This document shows positions 12,901-22,619 of a stretch of 64,000 nt of DNA, piece by piece (within the stretch, counting starts at the first letter, position 1; each line of letters opens with the position of its first letter). Made by a program: the position numbers and the translations under genes. Source of the DNA: Naganishia liquefaciens (taxonomy: Eukaryota; Basidiomycota; Tremellomycetes; Filobasidiales; Filobasidiaceae); NCBI GenBank assembly GCA_013423385.1, contig BLZA01000011.1:433174-497173 (forward strand), read 5' to 3'. The notes beneath the pieces are model-generated. The model was given only the letters and a program-made list of their open reading frames with translations, ran no database searches and was not told where the DNA came from.

Positions 12901-13895
12901 CTCCCGACCCGCCTCTCACACAACAGTTGGTCGGCACCCATCAAGGTGTGCATACCCGAACCGGACGCAGACTTCGTCATTCAGCTCAGTGGTAACGGGC
13001 TGGTCTTCGATCCTCCTGAACTGGAGTTCGGCATGGGTACTGTGGCATCATTCCGTGTCAAGGGTGACAGGCATGGACTCCGGACCATGCTGTTCCGACG
13101 TTCGGGCAAGAATGCGTAGGTCCTTTTCATTTTCCAACTTATGACGCATGTGCTTATCGCATTCATAGTCCCTGTTATGGCAATCTTGCGAACAGTCACA
13201 CCTTTGTCGTCGAAAGGTCTTTTATGCAACACATCTTCCATCTTAGCTTCCAGAACCATCTCGGTTTGAAGCGAAAGTATCTCTACAGCTTTCAGGATGC
13301 CGAAAGTAGGGCGACCACCTTTGAGATATTGCAACAGCTGATCGAGCGGACACGTGAAGCCAAGCAAAACTGGAAGGACACGCCGGTCATGTCAAGTGCT
13401 TCTCGTCAACTTGCAGATCAGATCAGTATCCGAGTTCTGCAATCATCGCTCATAACCAAGGGAAATAGCCTGAAAGAAAGCGGTTCGCGAAAGAGCAAGA
13501 AGAATGTTCCAGGAGGCACTCTGAGTCGTCGACCATCGAATCCGGCTAGCAATTTCCCGGTCACTTCTAGTCTCGTGCGGAATCCATCATGGCGACAAGA
13601 GCATTTGCATCACGATACATCGCCGGCTTTGGAACAAACCTATCGATTCGACGACACGGCTTCATTCCGCGAAGGTGCGGATAATCAGGATCTTGACATC
13701 GGTCCAACAGCTACAAGCGCTCCGACCACCGATACCCCGCATACTGGCAAAGATATCGTTCTTATTTGCAGGCAAAATAGTCTCCTGCCTGTCGTATTGG
13801 GATTTTTGCGGTATGGATTGCCGTCAGATGTTGTTGAGACTGGATGTGCGGCGTCACAGCATAGTGGTGAACAAGCGATGCAGGCTGTGGCGTAG
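9591..13895 (+). CDS. Sec7-domain protein with PH-like segments
   Basis: Four exons by eye: 9591-10792, 10843-12046, 12097-13115 and 13169-13895, giving about 1380 residues. The first 800 residues are low-complexity Ser/Pro-rich with a polyglutamine run. Next comes VVNLHTVKDRYLFLFSDILVI, like the start of a PH fold. The Sec7 domain follows: LGNYVCAPQREVLLRAFL, SLEQAFRMFLLAVRLPQD, VVELIWAMIRLND, ITVEDFIAEVR. A C-terminal PH-like segment ends NHLGLKRKYLYSFQDAES. Sec7 domains exchange nucleotide on Arf GTPases at Golgi or plasma membrane. Here the usual catalytic glutamate (LPGE) reads LPQD and the second motif (MLNTDLHNP) reads RLNDSLQPS, so activity is uncertain. The layout recalls fungal Syt1/EFA6-type proteins. 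The start may instead be the ATG at 9654. Confidence 0.85.
9939..9977 (+). repeat. (CAG)13 coding microsatellite
   Basis: Thirteen uninterrupted CAG codons encode a run of 13 glutamines in the disordered N-terminal part of the Sec7 protein. Such pure-codon tracts are prone to length change. Confidence 0.97.
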
Positions 13896-14168
13896 ACGCG
13901 AAGGATTAGCGTGTGATTGCACTTGTATCCGTACGTTGTACACGTTGTCATTGTACCGCGGGCATATTCTCCGCTGAAAGTAGGTATGATAACGGAAGTT
14001 GAACATTTGGCATGCGTGTGATAGCTCCAACTCAGTCGGCCGGTCTCATAAGGTTATAGTGCTACAAGGAACCGTCACTCGCAGTCGGGATGATCGTTAC
14101 CCTCAAATCTGGTGCGATTTCATCTTCCACCAAATACCTTACTGAAGGGATAAGAGCAGTGAAAATGC

Positions 14169-16642
14169 TTAGTGACAATGCATGCATCCAGTAAGACAGT
14201 GATGTTGAAAGACTGACCTCAAGCGTTTTTTCCAGTCTGACTTAGACTCATTCATTGTCTGTTCCTTTGCATGCAATCTCTCCGATCTGCTTCTCCATCC
14301 CACAACTCGGCCAGCTCTTCGAGCCTGATCCGTCCAGCCATTGCAGTTATTCTTGCAAACATAGGCCCCCAAATCATAGTGCCCACCGCACTGTGTAGAA
14401 TAGCAAGTACATGTCAGCGGCTGGGTTTCTATAGCGCAGGATACAGAACATAGCTAATTGCAAATCGTTTCTACTCACGCCATAGCAGTAATGAGCTTTG
14501 CAGAGTCCACATCTGTAAGCAATGTTCTGTGTCAGCGCTCGTGAATCTGCGCTTCGACTTTTGTATTTCTCACGTCATGTGCGGGCACCCAGCAATCCGT
14601 TCAGATGGGACCTGGATATCAAAGGCGGGGTTTCAATAGTTAGGTATCTTCCCAGAAGAGCTGACGCTTACTCCGCATTGAGGACATCGAACCCAACCCT
14701 TTTGCTCTAACAGGTCCATCATTAGCTTATCTTCCCTGGACCTCTCGTCGTCCGGCAGTTTCTGACGGAATGTTCGTTGTCAGTCGTGATCGGAGTACCT
14801 GAAGCTCATCAGACTCACTTGATACTCTTCGCAGGTATAGCCTGGACCAATTAATCGATGAGCTGTAAGCTTGAAAGCCTATGTTCACTCAGTGTTTGCA
14901 GCGACTCACCTTCGTGATAGAGCGTGTTACAGCTCAAGCATAATCCTTCAAGGCAAACTGGACAGGTACTCGCGCCTTGAAAGTCTGGTCCTTCAGGCGC
15001 TTCTATGAATTCGCTGCACTTCAGTTGGAGGGGATATCAACTCATTATGACCGTGAAGATACGCGCGATGAGCACCTACTTTTGGGTTCGGGCAGCGCAT
15101 CTTGATCCAAGTTCAACAAAAGGTCAGACGATGAGCCTGGGACATGAACTTTCGGTGGGGCTTCTACATACCCCTTCCACGGACTCCTGTAGGTCGCGGT
15201 AATACTGGGAGTTCATCAAGGCATGCAATAAGCGGAGAATAGAAGCGGAACCCATATCGCGCTTACCCAGGCTTCCATATTTTCCTTGCCCAGGACTCGT
15301 ATGGAGATTTCTTCATTGAACCTTGTTCGGGCAGGATCTTTGGGAGCACACTAGCACCACGGCATGCTAAGCCTTGGAAGGAATCTAGAATCACGAGGGC
15401 CATTTAAAACGCTCACCTCGGGACACGAAACCTGCCATTCAAAGCCGGGGCCTTTCTCCAGCTCGGTCTTGAGATACTGTGAAGCACATCCAAGACAATA
15501 TTGATGCCCACACGGAAGTCGAAGACCCTTGTTATGATTCGCGGAAGATGTAGCGGAGATCGAAGCAAGGTAAGGGTCTTGGGTGATGCGGAATTCGTCG
15601 AAGCAGATACCACAATTGGCATTGGGTTTGGCGTGGTTCTGCGACGCATTCGCAAATTGGAAGAGTTGCAATGCAAGCAGGTCCTCCGTAGCGGGGGTAT
15701 CCTCTTGCTCCCGCTCGACGTCCATATCCTCATCTGTCGCCTTCCCTTTGCCTTTTTCTTTGCCCTTGGAGGCCTTGATCACTTGATTTCCCTTGCTGAG
15801 CTCCGGAATCTTCTCCTGGGTCATGGCTTGATTGAGATCGAAAACTTGCCCATGACGCGACGGCAGGCCTAAAAGGTAGACGGACTGTCCGCGAACATGA
15901 GAGACTGGATGCGAATAGGCATCATCAAGTTTAGGTCGGATTGCGGGAACATTCGAAATGTGATCCGTAGTCGAGGGTCCCGCAAGTTTGCCCAAGGTGC
16001 TTTTGCCTCTCATGATTTCAGCCAGGATCGCGACCATCCGTCGTCCCCCGAGCTTACCTGGACGCTCAGCAATGTTTGACGGATCAAATGCGAAGCTGAC
16101 GGGCATTTTCTGGAGATCTCTGTCGTGTTTGTACTTGAGAGACCCAAAAGGATCAGTAAAGCTGCACCTGTCCGTACTCATCAAGTAAGAGACCATACCT
16201 TCAATCGACTGATCGTATTTCCGTCCAATAACTGCTCTACCGACAGAGTCAGATTAACTACAGTGCCCTTGTTATACATCTTCTGCAATTCTCTCGCATA
16301 TGCATGATCAATCTCTCTATCCGCATTTTCGGTTACGAGCGTCTTGATGAGTGCTTGATCCTCGTTCGAGACCCTATATGGCTCAGGTTGACTTCGAGCT
16401 TGTTCGAGTTGCGCGATTCTCCTATCCAGCGCTTCGAGGCTGTTCGACAATTCGAGGGATTGGCAGATGATGAATGTAATGTCCATCACGAATACTGATT
16501 CGACACCGGCATCGATTGTTTCAGCGCTGAGACTGTAGGCCAGTCGAGCGCTTTCGAGCTCTGCCATTTCGTCCTGAATACATGTTGATATCAGGAGAAG
16601 CGTGGCGACATCGGTCTCGTCGAAGAAGCTGTTGGCATCCAT
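14169..16642 (-). CDS. RBR (RING-IBR-RING) E3 ubiquitin ligase
   Basis: About ten short exons are needed. RING1 is CGICFDEF, LPCGHQYCLGC and, across an intron, CPE-CAPKD. The IBR segment is MRCPNPK-CSEFIEAPEG followed by CPVCLEGLCLSCNTLYHEG. RING2/Rcat is WVRCPQCG-VPSERIAGCPHMT-CGLCKAHYCYG-CGGHYDLGAY. The cysteine in GCPHMTC is at the catalytic position of RBR ligases, which pass ubiquitin through a thioester. The joins across introns restore every expected Cys/His, which supports them. The N-terminal 250 residues are helical with no named domain. The start at 16642 (MDANSFFDETD) is preferred to an in-frame ATG at 16735. The C-terminus at 14169 is provisional. The gene is convergent with the Sec7 gene and divergent from the transporter. 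Confidence 0.88.
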
Positions 16643-17107
16643 CTTGTGGAAGAAGCGGGAGGACTCTGTGGAACCAGAGTCGTTTACATTTGTCTCGTCT
16701 CGGTAGGGCAGAGAGGCGTGTACATGTCGTGCCACACCCCCTAAATAAGAGTGCTCATGACTGCAGCGTCTCGAAGCATCTCATCGACCGCATGCTTTCT
16801 CACGAAGGTCAGCAATGACAGCTAGCATCTGCTGGAATAAAGACATGGGGCCTTTGCCAGCGAACAATACAGCGGTCGCGGAGACGCTGATGGAAGCTGA
16901 TGGAAGGGTTGATGAATCTGAAACGGCCGCGTTTCGGAGGCACAAAAGTTCGTGAAACGCGACCCCTGAACGATCTGATTAGCGTCGATCACTTCCGCGG
17001 CAATGCAAGGGAAGGGTTCATCGCTCATCCATTTCCGACGTCAACTTCACGGCTGTCTGCTTCACTTCATTGGCCCTACATCCACCTCTCTTTCGGATTC
17101 ATCGGCC
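16643..17107. promoter_or_regulatory. Divergent promoter region
   Basis: These 465 bases separate the starts of the RBR ligase (minus) and the transporter (plus), so they should carry both promoters. I recognise no specific factor site. Confidence 0.4.
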
Positions 17108-18880
17108 ATGAAGGGCCTCTCTCGGAACAAGCAGCTGGTCTCCCTTGGCGTACTCACGCTCATCGTGTGCGCGTCCGCAACTCAAACGGAGCTTGCAAAC
17201 GTGAGTCCTTTGGCAGAGGTCATGCAGTATCAGCTCCTGATAGCCTCACCTAACAGTATCTGACAGCTGAAAAAGGTGAGCAGGATTCCCTGCCCTTCAT
17301 TGTAGTCTCTCTGACGGAATGATGCTTCCTGATTGGCGGTCAATGAAAAGAGGTTATAGCAAGCCATACTTTACCTTGTTAGCCTCGTGCATCCGCATGT
17401 CAAACGCATCTGACCTGTATCGTTCAGCTACTTGACCCATTCAGTCTTCATCATCATCTTTCCGGCTCATCTCGGTCTCCTACGGCTTCTCAGACCGAAT
17501 GTGTCGACCAAAGTGTGGCTCCGGAATATACGGACAGTCACTGCGGAACAGGTGCGTCATTCGCTTCTCTGCTGTTACACGTAGACGTATAGCTATAAAA
17601 CTTGTCATCCTACAGCTGAGCTTACGCGTTGATCAGGGGAAAGAGGTGCACTATAGGCTCGCGAAAACGATAGTATGGTTGACTGCATTACTGTCACTGT
17701 AAGTGGTTTCGCGATGTCTGCTTTCCTCGTTAACATCGCATACAGACCGGCGATCTGCTGGTATGCAGCTGTACCGCTTACTGGGTAAGTCAAAGTCTAT
17801 TGGACTTCGGATATCGTACAATGGCTTATCCTTATACAGCACAACAGATCTGACCACGCTATATGCGACCGCTACGTTCTGGACATACGGCTTTTCCCTG
17901 CTTCTCCTCAAAACACGCCTGTCCCACCTCACACTCATCGCCATCCTCGTCGCCTTTCTCGGGGTTGCGGTCATCACATACTCTGGAGCCCATGAGAATG
18001 AGACCACGTCGGACGACAGGGATCATCCGACAACGGCTGGACCGAAAGAACCACCTCACCGGATGCTCGGCGACCTTATCATGCTTATTGGCGCAATATG
18101 TCTGGGGTTCTACGAAGTCATTTACAAGATGTCCCTGCCAGAGGGACATGGAGGCGTCTCTTCTCCTGCCGACGTCGAGGTGCAGGATCTGCACGGAAGC
18201 GGATACGAAGCAGTAGAGGTGGAAGACGAGGACGATACAGCGGCAAATCGCTCGAGGCCGGCGCGTCCGCTCGGGGCGACGCGGCGCTCCTCTTCCCTTC
18301 TGCTTGTGAGGAAGGATCCAAATCATCCCGGGAGCTCGAGTCTTCCACTTGCCTTGCACGCAAACTTTTTGACCTCGCTCATTGGAGCTGCGACGTTGCT
18401 GCTATTCTGGATTCCCATCCCTTTCCTGCACTTGACGGGCTTGGAGGAATTCGAGCTTCCCCACGGAAATTTCGCCCTCTTGGCAACGATCTGTACAATG
18501 GGCGCTACTTATGTGAGTCGTCGCATTTGACGAAAACCCAAGCACAATGCTGACATCGCTCATTCCAGAATGCGGGGTTCATGGCAAGTCACATCGTTGT
18601 CGCATCCTGGAGGTTTCGCTAACGAGACAATCGCTTACAGTGCCTGATAGGACTGCTCGGACCAGTCACCGCCAGCGTGGCCAACCTTCTCGCGATCGGT
18701 CTAGTCGCGCTCATAGACGCTGTCTACCTCGCTCGAGCAATTCCCTTCTGGACACTGTGTGGCGCCTCACTCGTGGCCGGAGGTTTTGCTGTGTTGCTAT
18801 ACCAAGGAGAGGGAGAAGTCGACCATGATAGCATAGAGGATGAGCAGCATGCCAAGAATGACGATGTTCCAGAGAGGTGA
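17108..18880 (+). CDS. SLC35F-like DMT-family transporter
   Basis: Multi-exon membrane protein of about 400 residues and about ten hydrophobic segments. The first is QLVSLGVLTLIVCASATQ; later ones include WTYGFSLLLLKTRL, LTLIAILVAFLGVAVITYSG, LGDLIMLIGAICLGFYEVIY, a TSLIGAATLLLFWIPIPF segment, and SVANLLAIGLVALIDAVYLA. Joined exons give KPYFTFYLTHSVFIIIFPAHL and WYAAVPLTG-TTDLTTLYATATFW, the pattern of SLC35F3/F4/F5-like members of the drug/metabolite transporter superfamily. A charged loop of about 90 residues (PADVEVQDL to NHPGSSS) splits the two halves. Substrate is unknown; vacuolar or Golgi solute export is typical for relatives. The start at 17108 is the ATG right before the first membrane segment. 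The stop lies 67 bases from the TMA20 stop on the other strand. Confidence 0.85.
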
Positions 18881-18947
18881 GAAGATTGTCCTTGATTGCT
18901 GTATTTTGTATAGAATTGTAGCTATATGCCGTGCATTCGACATTTCT

Positions 18948-19989
18948 CTATGTTAGTCTGTCCACGACCCAGAGATCATCACTGTAAGATAGTAGAAGGT
19001 CAGATGAGCAGATTTACGACATGATGAACCCGTTCTACCTACCCGATGTAGCAGAGCACCTCCACCGCAACGCCCTTGCCCGACTTTTTGATTTCCTCAC
19101 TGCTTGCCGCCAATCTGCCGATACCACATGCGGCTTCCTTGCCCTCGGCGTGTATTGCCACTACGGTGCCCTCGGCCAGACCGTCCGGGAGGTGTCCACC
19201 CTTTGACAGCAGACCAGGCGCCATCATGTTGGCGCCCTGAAACGAGGTAAGAGAATGGTCATCCATGAGCTTACAAGGAGACTCACCGCTAGCAAGAACT
19301 TGATAGCTCCTCGATCTATCTGCACATGTGGAAGCATTGTCGGGTCTGGAGAATAGTGTCAGATGGAACGCGGAAATCGCTACGAGCCTCACTCACATTT
19401 GTGCAAAATCTTGAGGGATGGCACGTATGGCCCATCAAAGTGCTGCCACAGAATGGGTACACCATCGAGAGTGTATATACTGATGCGGTCCTTGCTGTGG
19501 AGGTACATCAGTGAAACAATGCCCTTTGGCATTAGCATGGACACTGCACTTACCACTTGCTGATGCCCAACGCATCCTTCTTCGGCCAGATTTCGTCAAT
19601 CACAGCCAAGTGCTGGTCATCGCCACCCTCCGCGGGAGCCTCGTCGACATCCTCTTTGCCGCCCTTATTTTTCCCACCCTTCTTGCCGCCTCCCTTCTTC
19701 TTTCCGCCTTTGCCTGACGACTTGGTCACTTCCTCCTCTGGCTCCTCATCCTTGGCCTCGAGCGCCGGCTCTGCTGGTACTTGCAACTCTGATTTTGGTG
19801 CATCAGTGTATGCGGGAAGGTTCAAAAAGGGGATCTGCTCGCAGAATCCTGTGCGGATATGTCGCTGGACGGAAGATTTCAAGCTGGTTGAGCTGGAGAC
19901 ATCGTCTCTTGTGCTGAATCTAGATAGAAGGAGCATCAGTAATGCACCGAATCAACAGTGCCCCTGGAGATTGCGTACTTCTTGAACAT
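18948..19989 (-). CDS. TMA20: Tma20/MCT-1 (MCTS1) ribosome-associated protein
   Basis: The start exon carries only MFKK and joins to FSTRDDVSSSTSLKSSVQRH, the typical MCT-1 N-terminus. Later exons give VIDEIWPKKDALGISK, IYTLDGVPILWQHFDGPYVP, LPHVQIDRGAIKFLLAGANM and the PUA-domain segment MMAPGLLSKGGHLPDGL. The last intron lies at CYIG|DDLWVVDRLT, which restores the usual C-terminal Asp-Leu-Trp. MCT-1 pairs with DENR/Tma22 and recycles 40S subunits or re-initiates translation. A Lys/Gly-rich insert (KGGKKKGGGKKGG and following) plus an acidic piece sits between the N-terminal domain and VIDEIWPKK. That is longer than in yeast or human and may be a lineage trait. Confidence 0.93.
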
Positions 19990-20241
19990 GGTGTTGTCTG
20001 GTGCTGAGTGTGGTATGCTGTCTGGAAGCCAAGACAGACAAACCTCCGAAGCCGCTGAAGAGCGTCTGGGCGACACATGACGAGTTGGCCTTACGTAACC
20101 CGGCCAGGGAAAAGACCCCCTTCACGTGACCGCGCGCGCCCGTCGATCGCCCCGGGCCTGAAACGTCCTGAAACGCGGCTCATGAGGGAGGTCGAGACAC
20201 CGCATGATCCAGCACTGGGGAGCTCCCTTACAGCTACCACC

Positions 20242-20902
20242 ATGTCCATCGCCGCCGCATCCACCCGCCCAACAAAGGCAGCGCAGGACGCCCTTCACCT
20301 GCTCCGTTGTCAAGTCTTCCAGACAACGTATAACCCCTCTGCCGTGCGGACCGGAGCCAAATACCTCAAGAAGCGTCTACGCGGCCAGGCCATGATCGAC
20401 TATATTACGCCATCCGTAGCTCTCGACGTCGCACGAGGATCCGAGACATATGCTCAGCGAATCAAGGAGGGCACCTCGAGTCTGACAAAACTCCGCAAGG
20501 TCATGGAGGATCCAGAATTCCGCCCCGAGGGTCGACCGACGATGAGGCTCGGACCGTGGTGGCAGACCGAGGACCCGCAAAACCCAAACTCAAAGCTCCA
20601 GTCATTCGACAAAGAGGCCTACGTTAGCGCCGTGCGGGCTTACAAGGCAGGCGCCGAAGCACGAGGCGATGTCGCGCCTGGATTCGAAGAGGTGGATCAC
20701 TCGGATGTTGCATACGACTGGCTGAGGGATGCGGCAGAGGTCGTTCGGGTCAAGGAGGTTGCAGCACGCAGGGCGGAAGGAAGAGGACCACCAAAGAAGG
20801 GTAAGACCTGGAGGCGCATCCGTGCAGAATTAGTCATTGCTGACGATGTCTCATCCTGTAAATCCAGGACAAGGCAAGCGTTCACAGATGAAGCGAAAGT
20901 AG
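20242..20902 (+). CDS. RSM27: Mitochondrial small-subunit ribosomal protein mS33
   Basis: The N-terminal 60 residues (LRCQVFQTTYNPSAVRTGAK, then YLKKRLRGQAMIDYITP) match mS33/Rsm27: a short helix, the Arg-Thr-Gly, then Leu-Arg-Gly and the Tyr-x-x-Pro. The start is the ATG at 20242, with 55 upstream in-frame residues judged non-coding. One intron near the end (donor GTAAGA after PPKKG) leads to QGKRSQMKRK and stop at 20902. At roughly 200 residues the protein is about twice the yeast length; the extra part is a conserved-looking basic tail. A mitochondrial location is expected from the family. Confidence 0.82.
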
Positions 20903-21077
20903 GGCAATATATTGTTGTACAATCGGAAGGAGGTTGTCGGTCATCATTACATCTATCCTCTCGTTCCAAGTTCAAAAATAACTTTAAAGTTCACCAAAAT
21001 CGCACGATCTCATCAAGCTACAACGGTATACAAACAGGGGTTTTATAGGCACAACACGGGTCTCCGTTTACACAAGC

Positions 21078-21987
21078 TCAACAACCTGCAGCCTGCCATA
21101 GCTTGTTGGTCAGGTCGTATCTTGGCACATCTGCCTTTATTGCCTCGTAAAAGACATCTGACTTCTTGTCGTTTCCTACAACATATGAGTGGATTGTCGG
21201 TCAGGTCTTGACTCGTGCTGGCGTCACGGACCGACAAGACCACTCACGGATTTGCATCTTCTCTTGTCCATCCGCTCCCGATATCAGCTTGAATCCAGCT
21301 TCCCTAGTCAGGACAAGCCTAAGCCTGTAGATGTGCGAAATTGAGTTCACCGTTGCAGATGCGGTAAGTTCGGAAAGCGCAACTCACGCTGCACCGTGAC
21401 TTTCGGGCTTCAGACCCGTCACGTCCTGCTCAACGTTCCACTCTTCCACATTCCGCATCTCATCTTTCAGACCCGCCAGCTCCATTTCTTTGGCTCCGAT
21501 CTTTGCCTCGATCTCATTCTTGGTCTTGCCCTTGGTGATCTGATCGGCTTCCAAATTGGCGAGTTCCTGCTCGTGTTGCTGAATTGATGGCAGGTTGGAC
21601 GGCCGAAGAGCGCTTTGAGCCGCTACTGCGAGGAGCTCGCGTAGCTCTGATGAAAGATAAGGATGTAAGAAGCGTTGATATCACCCAGACCAGCCGAATG
21701 TTCATTCACCTTCCAGTTCATGTTGACACTTCTCTACCTCAGCGCGCCTCTGTCTCTTTTCCCTTTCGATATACGTGCTCGATTCGTCCAGAGTGATCAA
21801 TGCCTCCGATGGGTCCAGATGGCAGCGAACTTCTCCGCAAGCGGCTCTGTCATACAGAGTTGTTTTCAGCTACCCGGCATCATAGTCGAATCCATGAATG
21901 CACTTACGCGACCTCTTGAAAGTTGCTTCTCATTGTCTCCAAGCGCTGTGCGAGCAGCCCGTCCTCTGACCCTTGCTCTTCCTGCAT
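21078..21987 (-). CDS. SPC24: Kinetochore protein Spc24 (Ndc80 complex)
   Basis: Four short exons joined by eye give about 190 residues: MQEEQGSEDGLLAQRLETMR, a long coiled coil (ELRELLAVAAQSALRPSN, QQHEQELANLEADQITKG, EIEAKIGAKEMELAGLKDEM), then a globular end LRLVLTREAGFKLISGADG, KMQIRNDKKSDVFYEAIKAD and VPRYDLTNKLWQAAGC. A coiled coil followed by Leu-Arg-Leu, Arg-Asn-Asp and a final RY-x-x-x-x-LW is the Spc24 C-terminal pattern, which binds Spc25 and the inner kinetochore. None of the exons is convincing alone; the call rests on the spliced product. Start ATG is at 21985-21987. Confidence 0.68.
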
Positions 21988-22619
21988 TATGGCTGCTCCT
22001 GTTTGGTTCGTGGTGATCGTGCGCTGGGTGTACGTGGTTCAATGGCAGTCCTTCGGAGATTAAGAACTGAAGGAGACGTGTTGAACGATGAATCTACTGC
22101 CTGGCGCGTTTGTTTACAAAGTTCTCGCTCGATCGCTCTGATCTGTCAAAATGACGCGCAATTTCGCCTTGGCGCTCCAATTCTCAATATTCGCTCAATT
22201 CCTGGTGCAAGCCAGCTGCACCGACCGCTGCGCTGGCTCTGGCACTAGCTCCTGGATATCGCAACTGGATGGGTCACCCAACCGCCTCTACAGAATCGTA
22301 GATAGAGCTGGATACATTACAGGAAGATCGATCCCAATAGGCCAGATCACCTCCCGAAATATATTTGCATAAGCCATCTCCCGGAAAAATATTCGCATAA
22401 GCCCTGCAACGCGCCAGACTGTGAGGATGAGTTTCGTTAAGTTTTCAAGGGCCAAATTTCCGATTGATCGCGTGACGATGTATAGATGAGCTCTTCACGA
22501 GCTGTTGTAGTGGAATTCCCTTCTAGCTCAAAGAGAAAGCCGATATACTTTCTAGCATAGATTATTAATAGTCGGTGGCGGCCTGTACAGCTGCCTGTAC
22601 AATGTCTTATTTCAGAACT
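21988..22619. other. Intergenic region between SPC24 and BRO1
   Basis: About 630 bases, AT-richer than the flanking genes. A plus-strand frame (22151-22372) begins with a hydrophobic stretch and two cysteines like a small secreted peptide, but nothing else supports it. A short tandem duplication lies at 22349-22403. Confidence 0.4.
22349..22403 (+). repeat. Imperfect tandem duplication, 27-28 bases
   Basis: Two adjacent copies (22349-22375 and 22376-22403) share the core CTCCCG, an A/T-rich middle and the end GCATAAGCC, with a few substitutions and one length difference. Confidence 0.85.

Noticed and set aside
22151-22372. Possible small secreted peptide with hydrophobic N-terminus
   Set aside because: Only the hydrophobic start speaks for it; no splice, conservation or cysteine pattern beyond two residues.
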